NCBI RefSeq assembly: GCF_005405285.1
Contig: NZ_BJDT01000001.1
Location: 220,726-284,725 of the forward strand
Direction of reading: 5' to 3'
DNA: 64,000 nt
Source: Weissella sagaensis
Lineage (GTDB): Bacteria; Bacillota; Bacilli; Lactobacillales; Lactobacillaceae
Below, in pieces: positions 28,753-38,953 of the stretch. How positions within the stretch are numbered: the stretch's first letter is position 1; each line of letters starts with the position of its first letter. Made by a program: the position numbers and the translations under genes. Under the pieces are notes generated by a model. It made no database searches. It saw only the letters and a program-made list of their open reading frames with translations, and was not told the DNA's origin.

Positions 28753-29090
28753 CTATAAAAATGAATGTTTTTTAATTTTATTTTTATATAAAGTAACGCT
28801 GTCTAATAAATGATTTTATTGTTTTTAGTTAACCTCAGTTATAAGTCGTTTGCTATGATTAGAGCAAATATTAAGCTGAATTTGTGAAGATTAATAGGTA
28901 CTAATTAATTAGCACGTGTTGATAATATATAATTTATAAAATTAAAAGTCAACAAGTTAAATGAAAAAAACTTAATCTTAATAGAACGCTATATTGATAG
29001 AGCTGTGAAGAAAAAGAATAATAAAGCAAGAAAAAATACAATTTAATTGGTATGATAGAGATAATAAAAAACGATGAGGGGGCGACGCAA
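28753..29090 (+). other. AT-rich intergenic region without a gene
   Basis: About 340 bases, strongly AT-rich, with no supported reading frame. The best signal is an extended -10, TGCTATGAT (28851-28859), which could drive the next gene with a leader of over 200 bases. No clear hairpin or known riboswitch was recognised. Confidence 0.5.
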
Positions 29091-29813
29091 ATGGCTGAAT
29101 TTCAACTAATGGGAATGCCAATCTGGGTTTATGCCAAAGATATTGATTCAAAGGCTGCAATTGTACGTGCGAGATTGATTGAAGGGCATGTTGGTGAGAC
29201 CTTTAATGTTGAACCACAAGAAATTGATGGTTATCGTTTTGTGTCTGCAGCTGGTGTTACTGCGGGAGTCTTTACACAAGAAGATACGCATACGATAACG
29301 TTTTATTATCGGCATGCACAAGTGGCTGAAACACAAGCACTGACAGATAAATATTTACATATTTTTTCTGAAGTACAACCAATGATTTCTATTGAAAATC
29401 AAACTGCAATTGGACAAAAATTGTGGTCAGGATCAATTGCTAAAGTATCGCAACGAATGGCATCACGCACCGGTGAATTTTGGTATCAATTAGCAGATTC
29501 AAGATGGGTGAAGTATGACATGAAAGTTATGAAATTAGCGAATAATGATGGCCGTAATCAACGCCCGGCAGCTGATTGGCAACGTACAACGAATTGGCAA
29601 CCTGTTGCTTACAATGCAACGGGAAGTGTGGACTATATTCCAGGCGCAGATATTGCAGTTTATGCACAACCATATGGCCGTGAAATTGGACGAATACAAC
29701 ATGGTGTTGAAATTGAAATAACGGAAAAGGTTGTTGATTCAGCACAAGTTACTTGGTATCACATCGCACAGCAAGGATGGATTTCAAGTATTTATGCAGC
29801 ATTAGACGTTTAA
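29091..29813 (+). CDS. MucBP-like and SH3-like domain protein, unknown function
   Basis: 240 residues from ATG 29091, behind GAGGGGG (a weaker in-frame ATG lies 39 bases upstream). The first 80 residues (GHVGETFNVEPQEIDGYRFV...TITFYYRHA) resemble a MucBP repeat, a mucin-binding module of lactobacillar surface proteins. Two later segments (about 105-145, WSGSIAKVSQRMASRTGEFWYQLADSRWV split across it, and about 180-240 with WYHIAQQGWI) look like bacterial SH3 domains. No signal peptide, anchor or membrane segment is visible, which is odd for such domains. Function unknown. Lies 24 bases before manA. Confidence 0.75.
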   Translation: MAEFQLMGMPIWVYAKDIDSKAAIVRARLIEGHVGETFNVEPQEIDGYRFVSAAGVTAGVFTQEDTHTITFYYRHAQVAETQALTDKYLHIFSEVQPMISIENQTAIGQKLWSGSIAKVSQRMASRTGEFWYQLADSRWVKYDMKVMKLANNDGRNQRPAADWQRTTNWQPVAYNATGSVDYIPGADIAVYAQPYGREIGRIQHGVEIEITEKVVDSAQVTWYHIAQQGWISSIYAALDV

Positions 29814-29837
29814 AAAACATCATAATAGGGGGATATA

Positions 29838-30803
29838 ATGACAGAACCATTGATTTTAAAACCAACATTACATGAAAAAATTTGGGGTGGTACGGCGCTA
29901 CGTGATATTTATGATTTGGATATTCCGTCAGAAACAACTGGTGAAGCTTGGGTGATTTCTGGTCATCCTAATGGTGTTGTATCTGTTATAAATGGTGAAT
30001 ATGCTGGTAAAACAGTGGCACAATTGTGGCACGATGAGCCACAGTTGTTTGCTAATCAGGATGTTGAGCGTCCTTTTCCGTTGTTAGTAAAAATTTTAGA
30101 TGCACATCAAGACCTATCAGTTCAAGTACATCCTGATGATCAATATGCTAGGGAACATGCTGGCGAATTAGGGAAAACAGAATCGTGGTATATATTGGCT
30201 GCTAAGCCTGGGGCTATGATTTATTATGGTCATACTGCAACTGATAAGGCGGCGTTTGATCAAGCAGTCGATACGGGTGACTGGGATCATTTACTACAAA
30301 AAGTACCTGTCAAAGCTGGTGATTTCTTTTATGTACCATCAGGGACTTTGCACGCATTGGGTGCAGGTGTTTTGACTTTAGAGTCGCAGCAATCTTCAGA
30401 TGTTACTTACCGTGTTTATGATTTTGATCGCGTTGATGCTAAGACTGGTCAGAAACGTGATTTACATTTAGCAGACGCAAAAAAGGTGACATCGGTACCA
30501 TTTGTGCCAGAAAAGCCAGCTCAGATTGTGTCACATGTTGGTGATTTGACAATAACTAATTTAGTTTCAGCACCTTATTTCAATGTTGTGAAATGGGAAC
30601 TTGCTGGTAAAGCATCGTTGAATGCAACAGCACCTTATACGCTAGCAACAGTTGTTGCAGGGCAAGTTGATTTGACTGTTGATGGTGCAACCTATCATCT
30701 GAATAAGGCTGCTAGCTTTATTTTGCCAAACGATGTGCAGTCATGGCATTTGGCAGGCGAAGCAACTTTGATGACAACGACACCTGGTCCAAAATCATTA
30801 TAA
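29838..30803 (+). CDS. manA: Mannose-6-phosphate isomerase, class I
   Basis: 321 residues, the size of short Firmicute ManA. Zinc and active-site motifs: QVHPDD (cupin metal ligands), KTESWYIL, YVPSGTLHALG, and the closing LESQQSSDVTYRVYDFDR signature. Interconverts mannose-6-phosphate and fructose-6-phosphate, feeding mannose into glycolysis or providing mannose-6-phosphate for polysaccharides. RBS GGGGG precedes the ATG. Probably co-transcribed with the preceding MucBP/SH3 gene. Confidence 0.94.
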   Translation: MTEPLILKPTLHEKIWGGTALRDIYDLDIPSETTGEAWVISGHPNGVVSVINGEYAGKTVAQLWHDEPQLFANQDVERPFPLLVKILDAHQDLSVQVHPDDQYAREHAGELGKTESWYILAAKPGAMIYYGHTATDKAAFDQAVDTGDWDHLLQKVPVKAGDFFYVPSGTLHALGAGVLTLESQQSSDVTYRVYDFDRVDAKTGQKRDLHLADAKKVTSVPFVPEKPAQIVSHVGDLTITNLVSAPYFNVVKWELAGKASLNATAPYTLATVVAGQVDLTVDGATYHLNKAASFILPNDVQSWHLAGEATLMTTTPGPKSL

Positions 30804-30819
30804 TGTTTAAAGTAAATAA

Positions 30820-30856
30820 GCACACCAACGTATAAAAATTAGCGGTGGTGTTTTTA
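30820..30856 (+). terminator. Terminator after manA
   Basis: CACACCA and CG arms pair with CGGTGGTGT around an AT-rich loop, followed by TTTTT. Moderate strength. Confidence 0.6.
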
Positions 30857-30955
30857 TTTATTTAAAATGGTAAAATTTGTTAGATGCTTATATGAGCAAT
30901 GAATTTAAAAATACGAAAAATATGCGTGACTAACTGACACGATTAGGAGGATGGC

Positions 30956-32308
30956 ATGAGCCTTAAAAGTGGATTAGCAACTTTTGTTGGTAAAAGTACA
31001 TATACGCTGTTACATGGTGTTTTACATCGCGGAGGTACATCGCTACCGGGTAAACTAGCAACTAAAATTGACCCAGACGTAATGAAAAATTATGCTGAAA
31101 AATATGATGTTATTTTAATTACAGGGACTAATGGTAAGACGTTGACGACAACGTTAACGACACGAGTATTACGTGAAAAATATGCAGATGTTATTACTAA
31201 TCCTTCTGGATCAAATATGATGCAAGGGATTACAGGAACCATGTTGACTGCTAAACTTCAGGACAAAACGCAACGACCAATTGCGCTACTAGAAGTTGAT
31301 GAAGCTAATGTTGAGTCAGTTGCGCGTCAATTGAAGCCCAAAGCTTTTGTCTTAACAAATATTTTTCGTGATCAATTAGACCGATATGGCGAGATTTATA
31401 CGACCTATGAAAAAATCTTAAAAGGTATTCGTCTATTTCCAGAAGCAACGGTAATTGCAAATGCTGATTCACCAATTTTTATGCGTGGTGATTTACCAAA
31501 TCCTAAGGTTTATTTTGGCTTCAATCATTTACAAACAACTAATAGCATGCGTGCACCGCATAATACCGATGGTGTTTTATCACCGACAGATAATTCAGTT
31601 TTACGATACCATTTTATAACATTTGGCAATCAGGGTGATTATTTCTCAGTAACTGATGATTTTAAGCGACCAGCACTAGATTATGCTGTGACAAGTTTGA
31701 ATAAGTTAACTCCGATTTCATCAAATTTTGATATTGATGGTGTAACTTACCAAATTGAAATTGGTGGTATGTACAATATCTATAATGCACTAGCAGCATA
31801 TGCAGTGGGACGGTTTATGGGTGTTTCAGCTGAACAAATTCAACATGCCTTTTCATCAAATGCCCAAATTTTTGGCCGTCAAGAGTCTGTTAAGGTTAAA
31901 GATAAAGAAGTCACGATTGTGCTCATCAAAAATCCAGTGGGGGCAAATCAAGTTATTGATATGATGAAGACGGACGATCAACCATTTTCGATGTTGGCAT
32001 TGCTTAATGCTAATTATGCAGATGGTATTGATACAAGTTGGATTTGGGATGCTGATTTTGAGTCATTGCATGATACTGGTATTCAAGCAGTGGCAACGGG
32101 TGGTGAACGTTATAAAGATTTGTATGTTCGTTTAAAAATGGCTGGTTTTGGTGACCATCCCGTTTATCAGGATTTACAACAAATTGTGCCTGCAATTGCA
32201 AGTATGCCAACGAAGCGAGTTTATATTTTGGCAACTTATACAGCTATGTTGCAATTGCGAGCAACTTTAAAGCAACAAGGGTACATTAATACAGGAATGG
32301 GAGATTAA
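30956..32308 (+). CDS. murT: Lipid II isoglutaminyl synthase, Mur ligase subunit MurT
   Basis: 450 residues. Mur-ligase-like ATPase with P-loop ITGTNGKT (residues 55-62), NPSGSNMMQGITGT and LTNIFRDQLDRYGE, followed by a C-terminal DUF1727 domain that contacts GatD. With GatD it amidates D-glutamate of lipid II to D-isoglutamine at the membrane. Unusually, the whole protein contains no cysteine: the Cys4 zinc ribbon present in staphylococcal and pneumococcal MurT is kept in outline (NTDGVLSPTD...YFSVTDDFKRP) but its CPxC and CxxC pairs read S209/D212 and S231/D234. RBS AGGAGG precedes the ATG; gatD follows after 4 bases. Confidence 0.93.
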   Translation: MSLKSGLATFVGKSTYTLLHGVLHRGGTSLPGKLATKIDPDVMKNYAEKYDVILITGTNGKTLTTTLTTRVLREKYADVITNPSGSNMMQGITGTMLTAKLQDKTQRPIALLEVDEANVESVARQLKPKAFVLTNIFRDQLDRYGEIYTTYEKILKGIRLFPEATVIANADSPIFMRGDLPNPKVYFGFNHLQTTNSMRAPHNTDGVLSPTDNSVLRYHFITFGNQGDYFSVTDDFKRPALDYAVTSLNKLTPISSNFDIDGVTYQIEIGGMYNIYNALAAYAVGRFMGVSAEQIQHAFSSNAQIFGRQESVKVKDKEVTIVLIKNPVGANQVIDMMKTDDQPFSMLALLNANYADGIDTSWIWDADFESLHDTGIQAVATGGERYKDLYVRLKMAGFGDHPVYQDLQQIVPAIASMPTKRVYILATYTAMLQLRATLKQQGYINTGMGD

Positions 32309-32312
32309 ATTA

Positions 32313-33020
32313 ATGGCTGAATATAAAATTAATGCTGCTCATTTATATGGTGATTTAATGAATACCTATGGTGATTTTGGTAATATCGTCGCTTTACGTT
32401 ATTACGCACAAAAGATTGGTGTCGTTGTTGAACAACATATTGTTTCGTTAGAGGATGATTTTGATGCTGAAGACTACGATTTTGTTTTGTTTGGTGGCGG
32501 TCAAGATTATGAACAAATGATTGTTGCTGAAGATTTGCCCAAAAAAGCAGTAGCACTAAAGGCTTATATTGAAGATGATGGTCCTTTCTTGGGTGTGTGC
32601 GGTGGTTTTCAATTGATTGGTCAGTATTTTATTTTAGCAGATGGTACCAAGGTAAAAGGCATTGGTGCACTTAGCCACTATACGCTTAATCAGCCTGATA
32701 GTCGGTTCATTGGGAATGTAACCATTAAAGATGAGGTAAATGGTTTGGAATATCATGGCTTTGAGAATCATCAAGGTCGGACTTTTTTGGGAGATAATGA
32801 ACGTCCTTTAGGGGAAATTATCAAAGGAAATGGTAATAACGGCGAAGATGGTGGTGAAGGTCTGGTTTATAAAAATGCGTATGGCACTTATTTTCATGGC
32901 CCAATTTTAACGCGTAATGGTAATTTGGCTTTACATATGCTTCAACTTATATTGGACCGTAAGTATCCACAAGTTGATTGGCAGCAAAAAATTGCAACCA
33001 TTACACCAGAATTTTTCTAA
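32313..33020 (+). CDS. gatD: Lipid II isoglutaminyl synthase, glutamine amidotransferase subunit GatD
   Basis: 235 residues, CobB/CobQ-like glutamine amidotransferase. The nucleophile is C96 in LGVCGGFQLIG; the catalytic histidine is in TYFHGPIL near the C-terminus. The N-terminal LYGDLMNTYGDFGNI motif is typical of GatD. It releases ammonia from glutamine and channels it to MurT. The operon is just murT-gatD; the terminator follows. Confidence 0.94.
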   Translation: MAEYKINAAHLYGDLMNTYGDFGNIVALRYYAQKIGVVVEQHIVSLEDDFDAEDYDFVLFGGGQDYEQMIVAEDLPKKAVALKAYIEDDGPFLGVCGGFQLIGQYFILADGTKVKGIGALSHYTLNQPDSRFIGNVTIKDEVNGLEYHGFENHQGRTFLGDNERPLGEIIKGNGNNGEDGGEGLVYKNAYGTYFHGPILTRNGNLALHMLQLILDRKYPQVDWQQKIATITPEFF

Positions 33021-33069
33021 ATTAATCAAGAATTGAGATGACCGCATTAAGCGGTGCGTTTATCCTGAT

Positions 33070-33105
33070 AAAGCAGTAAGTTGCTGAAGTGACTTGCTGC
33101 TTTTT
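33070..33105 (+). terminator. Terminator after murT-gatD
   Basis: AAAGCAGTAAGT pairs with ACTTGCTGCTTTTT (one G-T wobble). Confidence 0.82.
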
Positions 33106-33199
33106 AAATTCGTTATTTTACGTCACCAATTTGAGATAATTATGTGATGATAGATTTAATTTTCCTTTTGTCGCAGTGTCTTTTTTTTATTTACAATTT

Positions 33200-33208
33200 T
33201 GTTATACT
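33200..33208 (+). promoter_or_regulatory. Extended -10 promoter before tdk
   Basis: TGTTATACT, without a convincing -35. It lies 48 bases before the tdk start and probably drives tdk-prfA-prmC-ywlC-glyA. Confidence 0.55.
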
Positions 33209-33255
33209 AGAATGGAGTGTAAATCAGAGTTTTACAGGAGAAAGGCAGGAAAAGC

Positions 33256-33858
33256 ATGGCGCAATTATTTTTTCGCTACGGTGCAATGGCCAGTGGTAAG
33301 AGTATTGAAATTTTAAAAGTTGCTCATAATTATGAAGTGCAACAACGTCAAGTATTATTACTAACAAGTGCGTTAGATAATCGGTCTGGCGTTGGTGAAA
33401 TTGCTTCTAGGATTGGTATGCAACGTTCTGCTAGGGCGATACAAGCTGCTGACGATCTGTTTGAATTAATTTCAAAGCAAAAGAGTATTGCAGCTGTCTT
33501 AATTGATGAGGCGCAATTTATGACTAAGGCGCAAGTATTGCAGTTAACGCGGGTTGTTGATGAACTTAACATTCCAGTGTTAACGTTTGGTCTAAAAAAT
33601 GATGCATTTAATCAATTATTTCCTGGTTCAGAAGCCTTGCTTATTTATGCAGATAAAATTGAGGAAATGAAGACACTTTGTTCATTCTGCGGTCGTAAAG
33701 CAGTTATGAACCTACGCTTTTCAAATGGGCAACCTGTATACGAAGGTGAACAAGTCCAAATCGGTGGTGACGAAGCTTATATGCCTGTTTGTCGTAAACA
33801 TTATAATCAACCAGATTTAGTCGCTTTAGCACGACGAACATCGATAAATAAGGAATAA
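33256..33858 (+). CDS. tdk: Thymidine kinase, type II
   Basis: 200 residues. P-loop GAMASGKS (9-16; usually GAMNSGKS), Walker B-like VLIDEAQF with the catalytic glutamate, and the structural zinc site CSFC plus a later CRKH pair. The segment [10 protein letters not shown] ends the lasso loop that binds thymidine. Phosphorylates salvaged thymidine to dTMP. Starts a run of translation and salvage genes; prfA follows after 19 bases, a pairing common in Firmicutes. Confidence 0.95.
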   Translation: MAQLFFRYGAMASGKSIEILKVAHNYEVQQRQVLLLTSALDNRSGVGEIASRIGMQRSARAIQAADDLFELISKQKSIAAVLIDEAQFMTKAQVLQLTRVVDELNIPVLTFGLKNDAFNQLFPGSEALLIYADKIEEMKTLCSFCGRKAVMNLRFSNGQPVYEGEQVQIGGDEAYMPVCRKHYNQPDLVALARRTSINKE

Positions 33859-33877
33859 ATTAAAGGAGAAGAGCATT

Positions 33878-34963
33878 ATGGATGAAATTTTTGAAAAAGT
33901 GCAATCTGTTGTGGATCGATACGAAGAAGTCAGCGAAATGATTTCAGATCCTGAAGTGATTGCTGACACCAAGCGTTTCTTGGCGTTATCTAAAGAAGAA
34001 GGTAGCCTCCGCGATACCGTTGAAAAGTATAAGCATTATAAAGATGTTACTGATAGCATTGCTGAAAACGAAGAAATTTTACGTGAGGAAGCTAACGATT
34101 CAGAATTAGAAGAATTAGCTAAAGAAGAATTAAAGGAATTACGTGCTGAAAAAGAAATCGTTGAAGAAGAATTAAAGATTTTGTTGCTTCCTAAAGATCC
34201 TAATGATGATAAGAATATTATCATGGAAATTCATGGGGCTGCTGGTGGTGATGAAGGTGCATTGTTTGCAGCTGATCTTTACGATATGTATGTACGCTAT
34301 GCTGAAAAACAAAATTGGCAAGTTGAAATCATCGATGAAAATAAGACAGAAATTGGTGGTTACAAAGAAATTGTTTTGATGATTACTGGGGATAACGTCT
34401 ACTCAAAATTAAAGTTTGAGAATGGTGCGCATCGTGTACAACGAGTTCCTGAGACGGAATCAGCTGGACGTGTGCATACATCAACGGCAACAGTTGGTGT
34501 GATGCCAGAGTATGAAGATGTCGACATTGAAATTGAAGATAAAGATTTGCGTGTCGATGTTTATCGTTCATCTGGTGCTGGTGGACAACACATTAATAAG
34601 ACGTCATCTGCTGTTCGTATGACCCACTTGCCTACGGGAATTGTTGTTGCAATGCAAGATCAACGTTCACAACAACAAAATCGTGCCAAGGCAATGGAAA
34701 TTTTAAAGACACGTGTTTATGATTACTATGCATCACAAAATGAGGCTGAATATGCGCAACAACGTAAGACAGCTGTTGGAACTGGTGATCGTTCAGAACG
34801 TATCCGAACATATAACTACCCACAAAATCGTGTGACTGACCACCGAATTGGGCTGTCATTGAATAAGTTGGATCGTATTATGAACGGTGAATTAGCAGAT
34901 GTGATTGATGCCTTGTTGATTGCTGATCAAACAGCAAAGCTAGAGTCATTAAAGCAAGGATAA
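33878..34963 (+). CDS. prfA: Peptide chain release factor 1
   Basis: 361 residues. Release factor with the GGQ motif ([23 protein letters not shown]) that triggers peptidyl-tRNA hydrolysis and a class-I RF domain that reads UAA/UAG. No programmed frameshift is present (that belongs to RF2). The substrate glutamine of GGQ is methylated by PrmC, encoded 4 bases downstream. RBS AAAGGAGAAG precedes the ATG. Confidence 0.97.
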   Translation: MDEIFEKVQSVVDRYEEVSEMISDPEVIADTKRFLALSKEEGSLRDTVEKYKHYKDVTDSIAENEEILREEANDSELEELAKEELKELRAEKEIVEEELKILLLPKDPNDDKNIIMEIHGAAGGDEGALFAADLYDMYVRYAEKQNWQVEIIDENKTEIGGYKEIVLMITGDNVYSKLKFENGAHRVQRVPETESAGRVHTSTATVGVMPEYEDVDIEIEDKDLRVDVYRSSGAGGQHINKTSSAVRMTHLPTGIVVAMQDQRSQQQNRAKAMEILKTRVYDYYASQNEAEYAQQRKTAVGTGDRSERIRTYNYPQNRVTDHRIGLSLNKLDRIMNGELADVIDALLIADQTAKLESLKQG

Positions 34964-34967
34964 AAAT

Positions 34968-35828
34968 ATGTTTGATGAACAATGGACGATTCAAGCGGTT
35001 CGTGAGTGGGGTGATTGGCAACTTGAACCCTATATTCATGATGAAATAGAACGTATGTCACAAATTGATTATCTACTAACGGGTATGATGGATTGGAATT
35101 ATGCGCAATTAGCTAATAATTCAAATACTGTACTGGAAGATGAAAAACGTTTACGTTTCATGGTGGCAGTGCGAGCAATTAAAGGTGGGCAACCGGTTCA
35201 ATATGCGCTGGGACATGCTGCTTTTTATGGTCGTGAATTTAATGTTGATCGGCGTGTGTTAATTCCGCGTCAAGAAACTGAAGAATTAGTGGAATGGATT
35301 TTAAAAGATTATTCAAATAAAACACCTAAAACGGTTTTAGATATCGGCACTGGTTCAGGAGCAATAGCTGTTACGCTCAAAGCGCAACGGCCTGCATGGC
35401 ATGTCTTAGGATCTGATATTTCTAAAGACGCTTTGGCTGTGGCCAAAGAAAATGCGCAATTATATGCACCGGCAGTTACGTTTTTAGCTAGTGATCTGTT
35501 TACAGATGTAACAGGGACGTTTGATATTATTGTGGCCAACCCACCATATATTGATCGTGATGAGCAATTATTAATGGACGAATCAGTGGTTGCTTTTGAA
35601 CCAGATGTTGCTTTATATGCAGATGACAGTGGATTAGCAGTGTATAAAAAAATTGCAACCGGCCTCCTTAATTACCTAAATCCTGGTGGTGCAGCCTATT
35701 TTGAGATAGGGTATCAACAAGGACAAACCTTAGTTGATCTGTTTGCTGCTTTGCCAAATGTGCAAGTAACTTTACACCAAGATTTAAGTGGTCATGACCG
35801 AATGATTAAAGTATTGCGGGAGATGTAG
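34968..35828 (+). CDS. prmC: Release factor glutamine methyltransferase
   Basis: 286 residues. The N-terminal helical domain is followed by an SAM-dependent methyltransferase domain with LDIGTGSGAIAV (SAM binding) and VANPPYI (NPPY, the glutamine-binding catalytic motif). Methylates the GGQ glutamine of release factors. Starts 4 bases after prfA, with AAGGA in the prfA end, and is followed 2 bases later by ywlC. Confidence 0.96.
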   Translation: MFDEQWTIQAVREWGDWQLEPYIHDEIERMSQIDYLLTGMMDWNYAQLANNSNTVLEDEKRLRFMVAVRAIKGGQPVQYALGHAAFYGREFNVDRRVLIPRQETEELVEWILKDYSNKTPKTVLDIGTGSGAIAVTLKAQRPAWHVLGSDISKDALAVAKENAQLYAPAVTFLASDLFTDVTGTFDIIVANPPYIDRDEQLLMDESVVAFEPDVALYADDSGLAVYKKIATGLLNYLNPGGAAYFEIGYQQGQTLVDLFAALPNVQVTLHQDLSGHDRMIKVLREM

Positions 35829-35830
35829 AA

Positions 35831-36859
35831 ATGATAGAAACAAAAATATGGACGGTTGATGAAATGGACGCAGCAGCACGGGCTATTAAGCGCGGTGCGT
35901 TAGTCGCCTTTCCAACAGAAACAGTTTATGGATTAGGTGCGGATGCTTTTAATGAAGAAGCTGTTAGTAAAGTATATGCAGCAAAAGGTCGGCCTTCTGA
36001 TAATCCATTAATTGTGCACGTTGCTGATCCAGAACAAGTTTCTGAATTTGCAATTGTCAATGAGCAAGCTCAAAAGTTAATGTCAGCATACTGGCCAGGG
36101 CCTTTAACGATGATTTTGCCAGTTAAACCAGGCAAGTTGTCATTGACAGTTACGGGCGGTTTAGATACAGTTGCCGTACGCTTACCGGATAATGACGCAA
36201 CGCGCCAATTAATTCGGGCAAGTCAAACCCCACTTGTTGGTCCGTCTGCAAATACGTCTGGGAAGCCATCCCCAACCTTAGCAAAACATGTTTATCACGA
36301 TTTGCATGGTAAGATTGCGGGGATTTTAGATGATGGCCCAACAAAAATTGGGGTAGAGTCAACTGTTCTTGATTTATCTGCTAACATGCCAGCTGTTTTA
36401 CGTCCGGGAAAGATTACACCTGCACAAATTGAAGCGGTGTTACAAACTACTGTGGATTCTGAAATTCATCATGTTGCGGATAACGAAACGCCAAAGGCGC
36501 CAGGAATGAAATACCGTCATTATGCACCAGATAAAAATGTGTATATGGTCGCTCCAAAAGATTGGACGCAAGCCATTATTTGGATGCAAGCGCAATTAGA
36601 GCCAGTTGGCCTAATGTTGACAAATGATTTAATTCGTCAGCACCAATTGGCAGGGATGGATTTTATCTGGTCGTTAGGTGATAATAACGAGACCGCTGCA
36701 GCCAAGTTGTTTGCAGGGTTACGCTATTTTGATGATAAAAAGGATGTCCAAACGATTCTGGTAGCAGCATTGCCACAATTAGATGTAAATGGTGCTTATA
36801 ACAACCGGTTGGGTAAAGCGGCTGGTGGACATTGGATTAGTGAGTTACTGAATAATTAA
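35831..36859 (+). CDS. ywlC: L-threonylcarbamoyladenylate synthase (Sua5 type)
   Basis: 342 residues: an N-terminal YrdC domain (GALVAFPTETVYGLGADA, KGRPSDNPLIVHV, GPSANTSGKPSPT) joined to a C-terminal Sua5 domain after a KAPGMKYRHYAP linker. Makes threonylcarbamoyl-AMP for the t6A37 modification of ANN-decoding tRNAs, together with TsaB/D/E encoded elsewhere. It lies in the tdk-prfA-prmC-glyA cluster as in many Firmicutes. RBS CGGGAG lies inside prmC. Confidence 0.95.
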   Translation: MIETKIWTVDEMDAAARAIKRGALVAFPTETVYGLGADAFNEEAVSKVYAAKGRPSDNPLIVHVADPEQVSEFAIVNEQAQKLMSAYWPGPLTMILPVKPGKLSLTVTGGLDTVAVRLPDNDATRQLIRASQTPLVGPSANTSGKPSPTLAKHVYHDLHGKIAGILDDGPTKIGVESTVLDLSANMPAVLRPGKITPAQIEAVLQTTVDSEIHHVADNETPKAPGMKYRHYAPDKNVYMVAPKDWTQAIIWMQAQLEPVGLMLTNDLIRQHQLAGMDFIWSLGDNNETAAAKLFAGLRYFDDKKDVQTILVAALPQLDVNGAYNNRLGKAAGGHWISELLNN

Positions 36860-36888
36860 CCTGTTTTGACTGATGAGGAGGTCAACCT

Positions 36889-38139
36889 ATGACAAATTAC
36901 CGTGATTTTGATCCACAACTATGGGCTGCAATTGATCGTGAAGCTGATCGACAGGAGCATAATGTTGAATTGATTGCATCAGAAAATATTGCTTCTGCTG
37001 GTGTGCGCGCCGCTCAAGGAAGTATTTTAACGAATAAATATGCAGAAGGTTATCCTAATAAGCGCTATTATGGTGGAACAGAGTACATTGATCAAGTGGA
37101 ACAGTTAGCAATTGATCGTGTCAAAGAATTATTTGGCGCAGAATATGCGAATGTACAACCACATTCTGGCTCACAAGCAAATGCAGCTGTTTATGCTGCT
37201 TTGTTGACGCCAGGTGATCATGTTTTAGGGCTGGATTTAGATGCTGGTGGTCATTTAACACACGGTTCACCAGTTAACTTTTCAGGAAAAAATTATCATT
37301 TCCATGGATATGGATTAAATGAAGATGAGTTGATTGATTATGATCAAGTTGCTGCTTTAGCTGCTGAGTATAAGCCAAAGTTAATTGTAACGGGTGCTTC
37401 AGCTTATTCACGATTTATTGATTTCGATCGTTTCCGTGAGATTGCTGATTCAGTAGGCGCATACTTAATGGTAGATATGGCACACATTGCTGGCTTAGTT
37501 GCGGCTGGTGTGCATCCTTCACCAGTTGGTATTGCAGATGTGGTGACGTCAACAACACACAAAACATTGCGGGGACCACGTGGTGGCTTGATTTTGGCGA
37601 AAGCTGACCTAGGTAAGGCACTTAACTCAGCTATTTTCCCTGGCACACAAGGGGGTCCACTAGAACACGTGATTGCAGGTAAAGCTGTAGCCTTCTATGA
37701 AGCAATGCAACCTAGTTTTAAAACATACGGTCAACAGGTAGTAGCTAATGCAAAAGCAATGGCTGCGGTATTTAATCAATCGGAGTTGGTCCGAGTTGTA
37801 TCTGGGGGCACTGACAATCATTTGTTTAACTTAGATTTAACTAAGACTGGTATTTCAGGTAAAAAGGCCCAAAATGTATTAGATCAAGTTTATATTACGA
37901 CCAACAAAGAAGCGATTCCAAACGACCCACGTAGTCCATTTGTTACGTCTGGTATTCGTATTGGTACACCAGCAATCACAACGCGTGGTTTCAAGGAAGC
38001 TGAGGCGACTCAAGTTGCAGAATTAATCCTACAAGTTTTGGCCAATCCTGATGATGAAGCTAACCTTGCAGAAGTTAAGCAAACAATAGTAGATTTAACA
38101 AGTCGTTTCCCTTTGTCAGAGATTGAACATGCTAATTAA
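36889..38139 (+). CDS. glyA: Serine hydroxymethyltransferase
   Basis: 416 residues, PLP enzyme that moves the serine hydroxymethyl group to tetrahydrofolate and gives glycine. The PLP lysine is K225 in [21 protein letters not shown] and [11 protein letters not shown] near the N-terminus are family signatures. RBS GAGGAGG precedes the ATG. Likely the end of the tdk transcript, with upp close behind (45 bases). Confidence 0.97.
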   Translation: MTNYRDFDPQLWAAIDREADRQEHNVELIASENIASAGVRAAQGSILTNKYAEGYPNKRYYGGTEYIDQVEQLAIDRVKELFGAEYANVQPHSGSQANAAVYAALLTPGDHVLGLDLDAGGHLTHGSPVNFSGKNYHFHGYGLNEDELIDYDQVAALAAEYKPKLIVTGASAYSRFIDFDRFREIADSVGAYLMVDMAHIAGLVAAGVHPSPVGIADVVTSTTHKTLRGPRGGLILAKADLGKALNSAIFPGTQGGPLEHVIAGKAVAFYEAMQPSFKTYGQQVVANAKAMAAVFNQSELVRVVSGGTDNHLFNLDLTKTGISGKKAQNVLDQVYITTNKEAIPNDPRSPFVTSGIRIGTPAITTRGFKEAEATQVAELILQVLANPDDEANLAEVKQTIVDLTSRFPLSEIEHAN

Positions 38140-38184
38140 GATAAAAAAGTTATATAATTAAGAAAAATGAAATGGAGCTTTTAA

Positions 38185-38814
38185 ATGAGTAAGCTAACGG
38201 TTTTTGATCATCCACTAATTCAACACAAATTAACGATTATTCGTGATAAGAATGTTGGAACAAAAGAATTTCGTGAAATTGTTGATGAAATCGCTTCATT
38301 AATGGCTTATGAAGTGACACGTGATTTACCAGTTGAAGATATTGAAGTCCAAACACCCGTTGCAACAACAATGCAAAAGACGCTTGCGGGTAAGAAACTA
38401 GCAATTGTACCGATTTTACGTGCTGGTTTAGGAATGGTTGATGGTATCATGAAGTTGATTCCAGCGGCTCGTATTGGTCACATTGGGATGTATCGTGATG
38501 AAGAATCATTAGAGCCAGTTGAATACTTCGTCAAGTTGCCAGAAGATATTGATCAACGTGAAGTGTTAGTGGTTGATCCAATGTTAGCAACAGGAGGATC
38601 AGCTGTTATGGCAATTGATGCCTTAAAGAAGCGTGGTGCTACTAAGATTAAGCTGATTACATTGGTTTCAGCACCAATTGGTGTTGAAACAGTGCAAAAG
38701 GCACATCCTGATGTTGATATTTATACAGCAGGTTTGGATGATGAACTTAATGAACATGGTTATATCATTCCAGGTCTTGGGGATGCTGGTGATCGTTTGT
38801 TCGGTACGCACTAA
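38185..38814 (+). CDS. upp: Uracil phosphoribosyltransferase
   Basis: 209 residues, the standard length. PRPP-binding loop [15 protein letters not shown] and the uracil-binding [12 protein letters not shown] near the C-terminus. Converts uracil and PRPP to UMP. A uracil permease gene with a PyrR attenuator follows after a terminator, so import and salvage are side by side. Confidence 0.97.
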   Translation: MSKLTVFDHPLIQHKLTIIRDKNVGTKEFREIVDEIASLMAYEVTRDLPVEDIEVQTPVATTMQKTLAGKKLAIVPILRAGLGMVDGIMKLIPAARIGHIGMYRDEESLEPVEYFVKLPEDIDQREVLVVDPMLATGGSAVMAIDALKKRGATKIKLITLVSAPIGVETVQKAHPDVDIYTAGLDDELNEHGYIIPGLGDAGDRLFGTH

Positions 38815-38825
38815 TAATTTAAAGC

Positions 38826-38858
38826 AAAGCTGGGATGAAATTTCATCGCAGTTTTTTT
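38826..38858 (+). terminator. Terminator after upp
   Basis: The palindrome GATGAAATTTCATC is extended by CTG/CAG pairs across one mismatch and followed by seven Ts. Confidence 0.75.
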
Positions 38859-38904
38859 AAACGAGATTAAGACTGATTTAGACGTTTTACTATAAAAATA
38901 TGTG

Positions 38905-38933
38905 TTTACTAACTTTGTTAACTAAGATATAAT
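38905..38933 (+). promoter_or_regulatory. Promoter of uraA
   Basis: TTTACT, 17-base spacer, TATAAT. Transcription would start near 38941, just ahead of the PyrR-binding hairpin. Confidence 0.7.
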
Positions 38934-38953
38934 AAATCACTGTAAATACCTTT

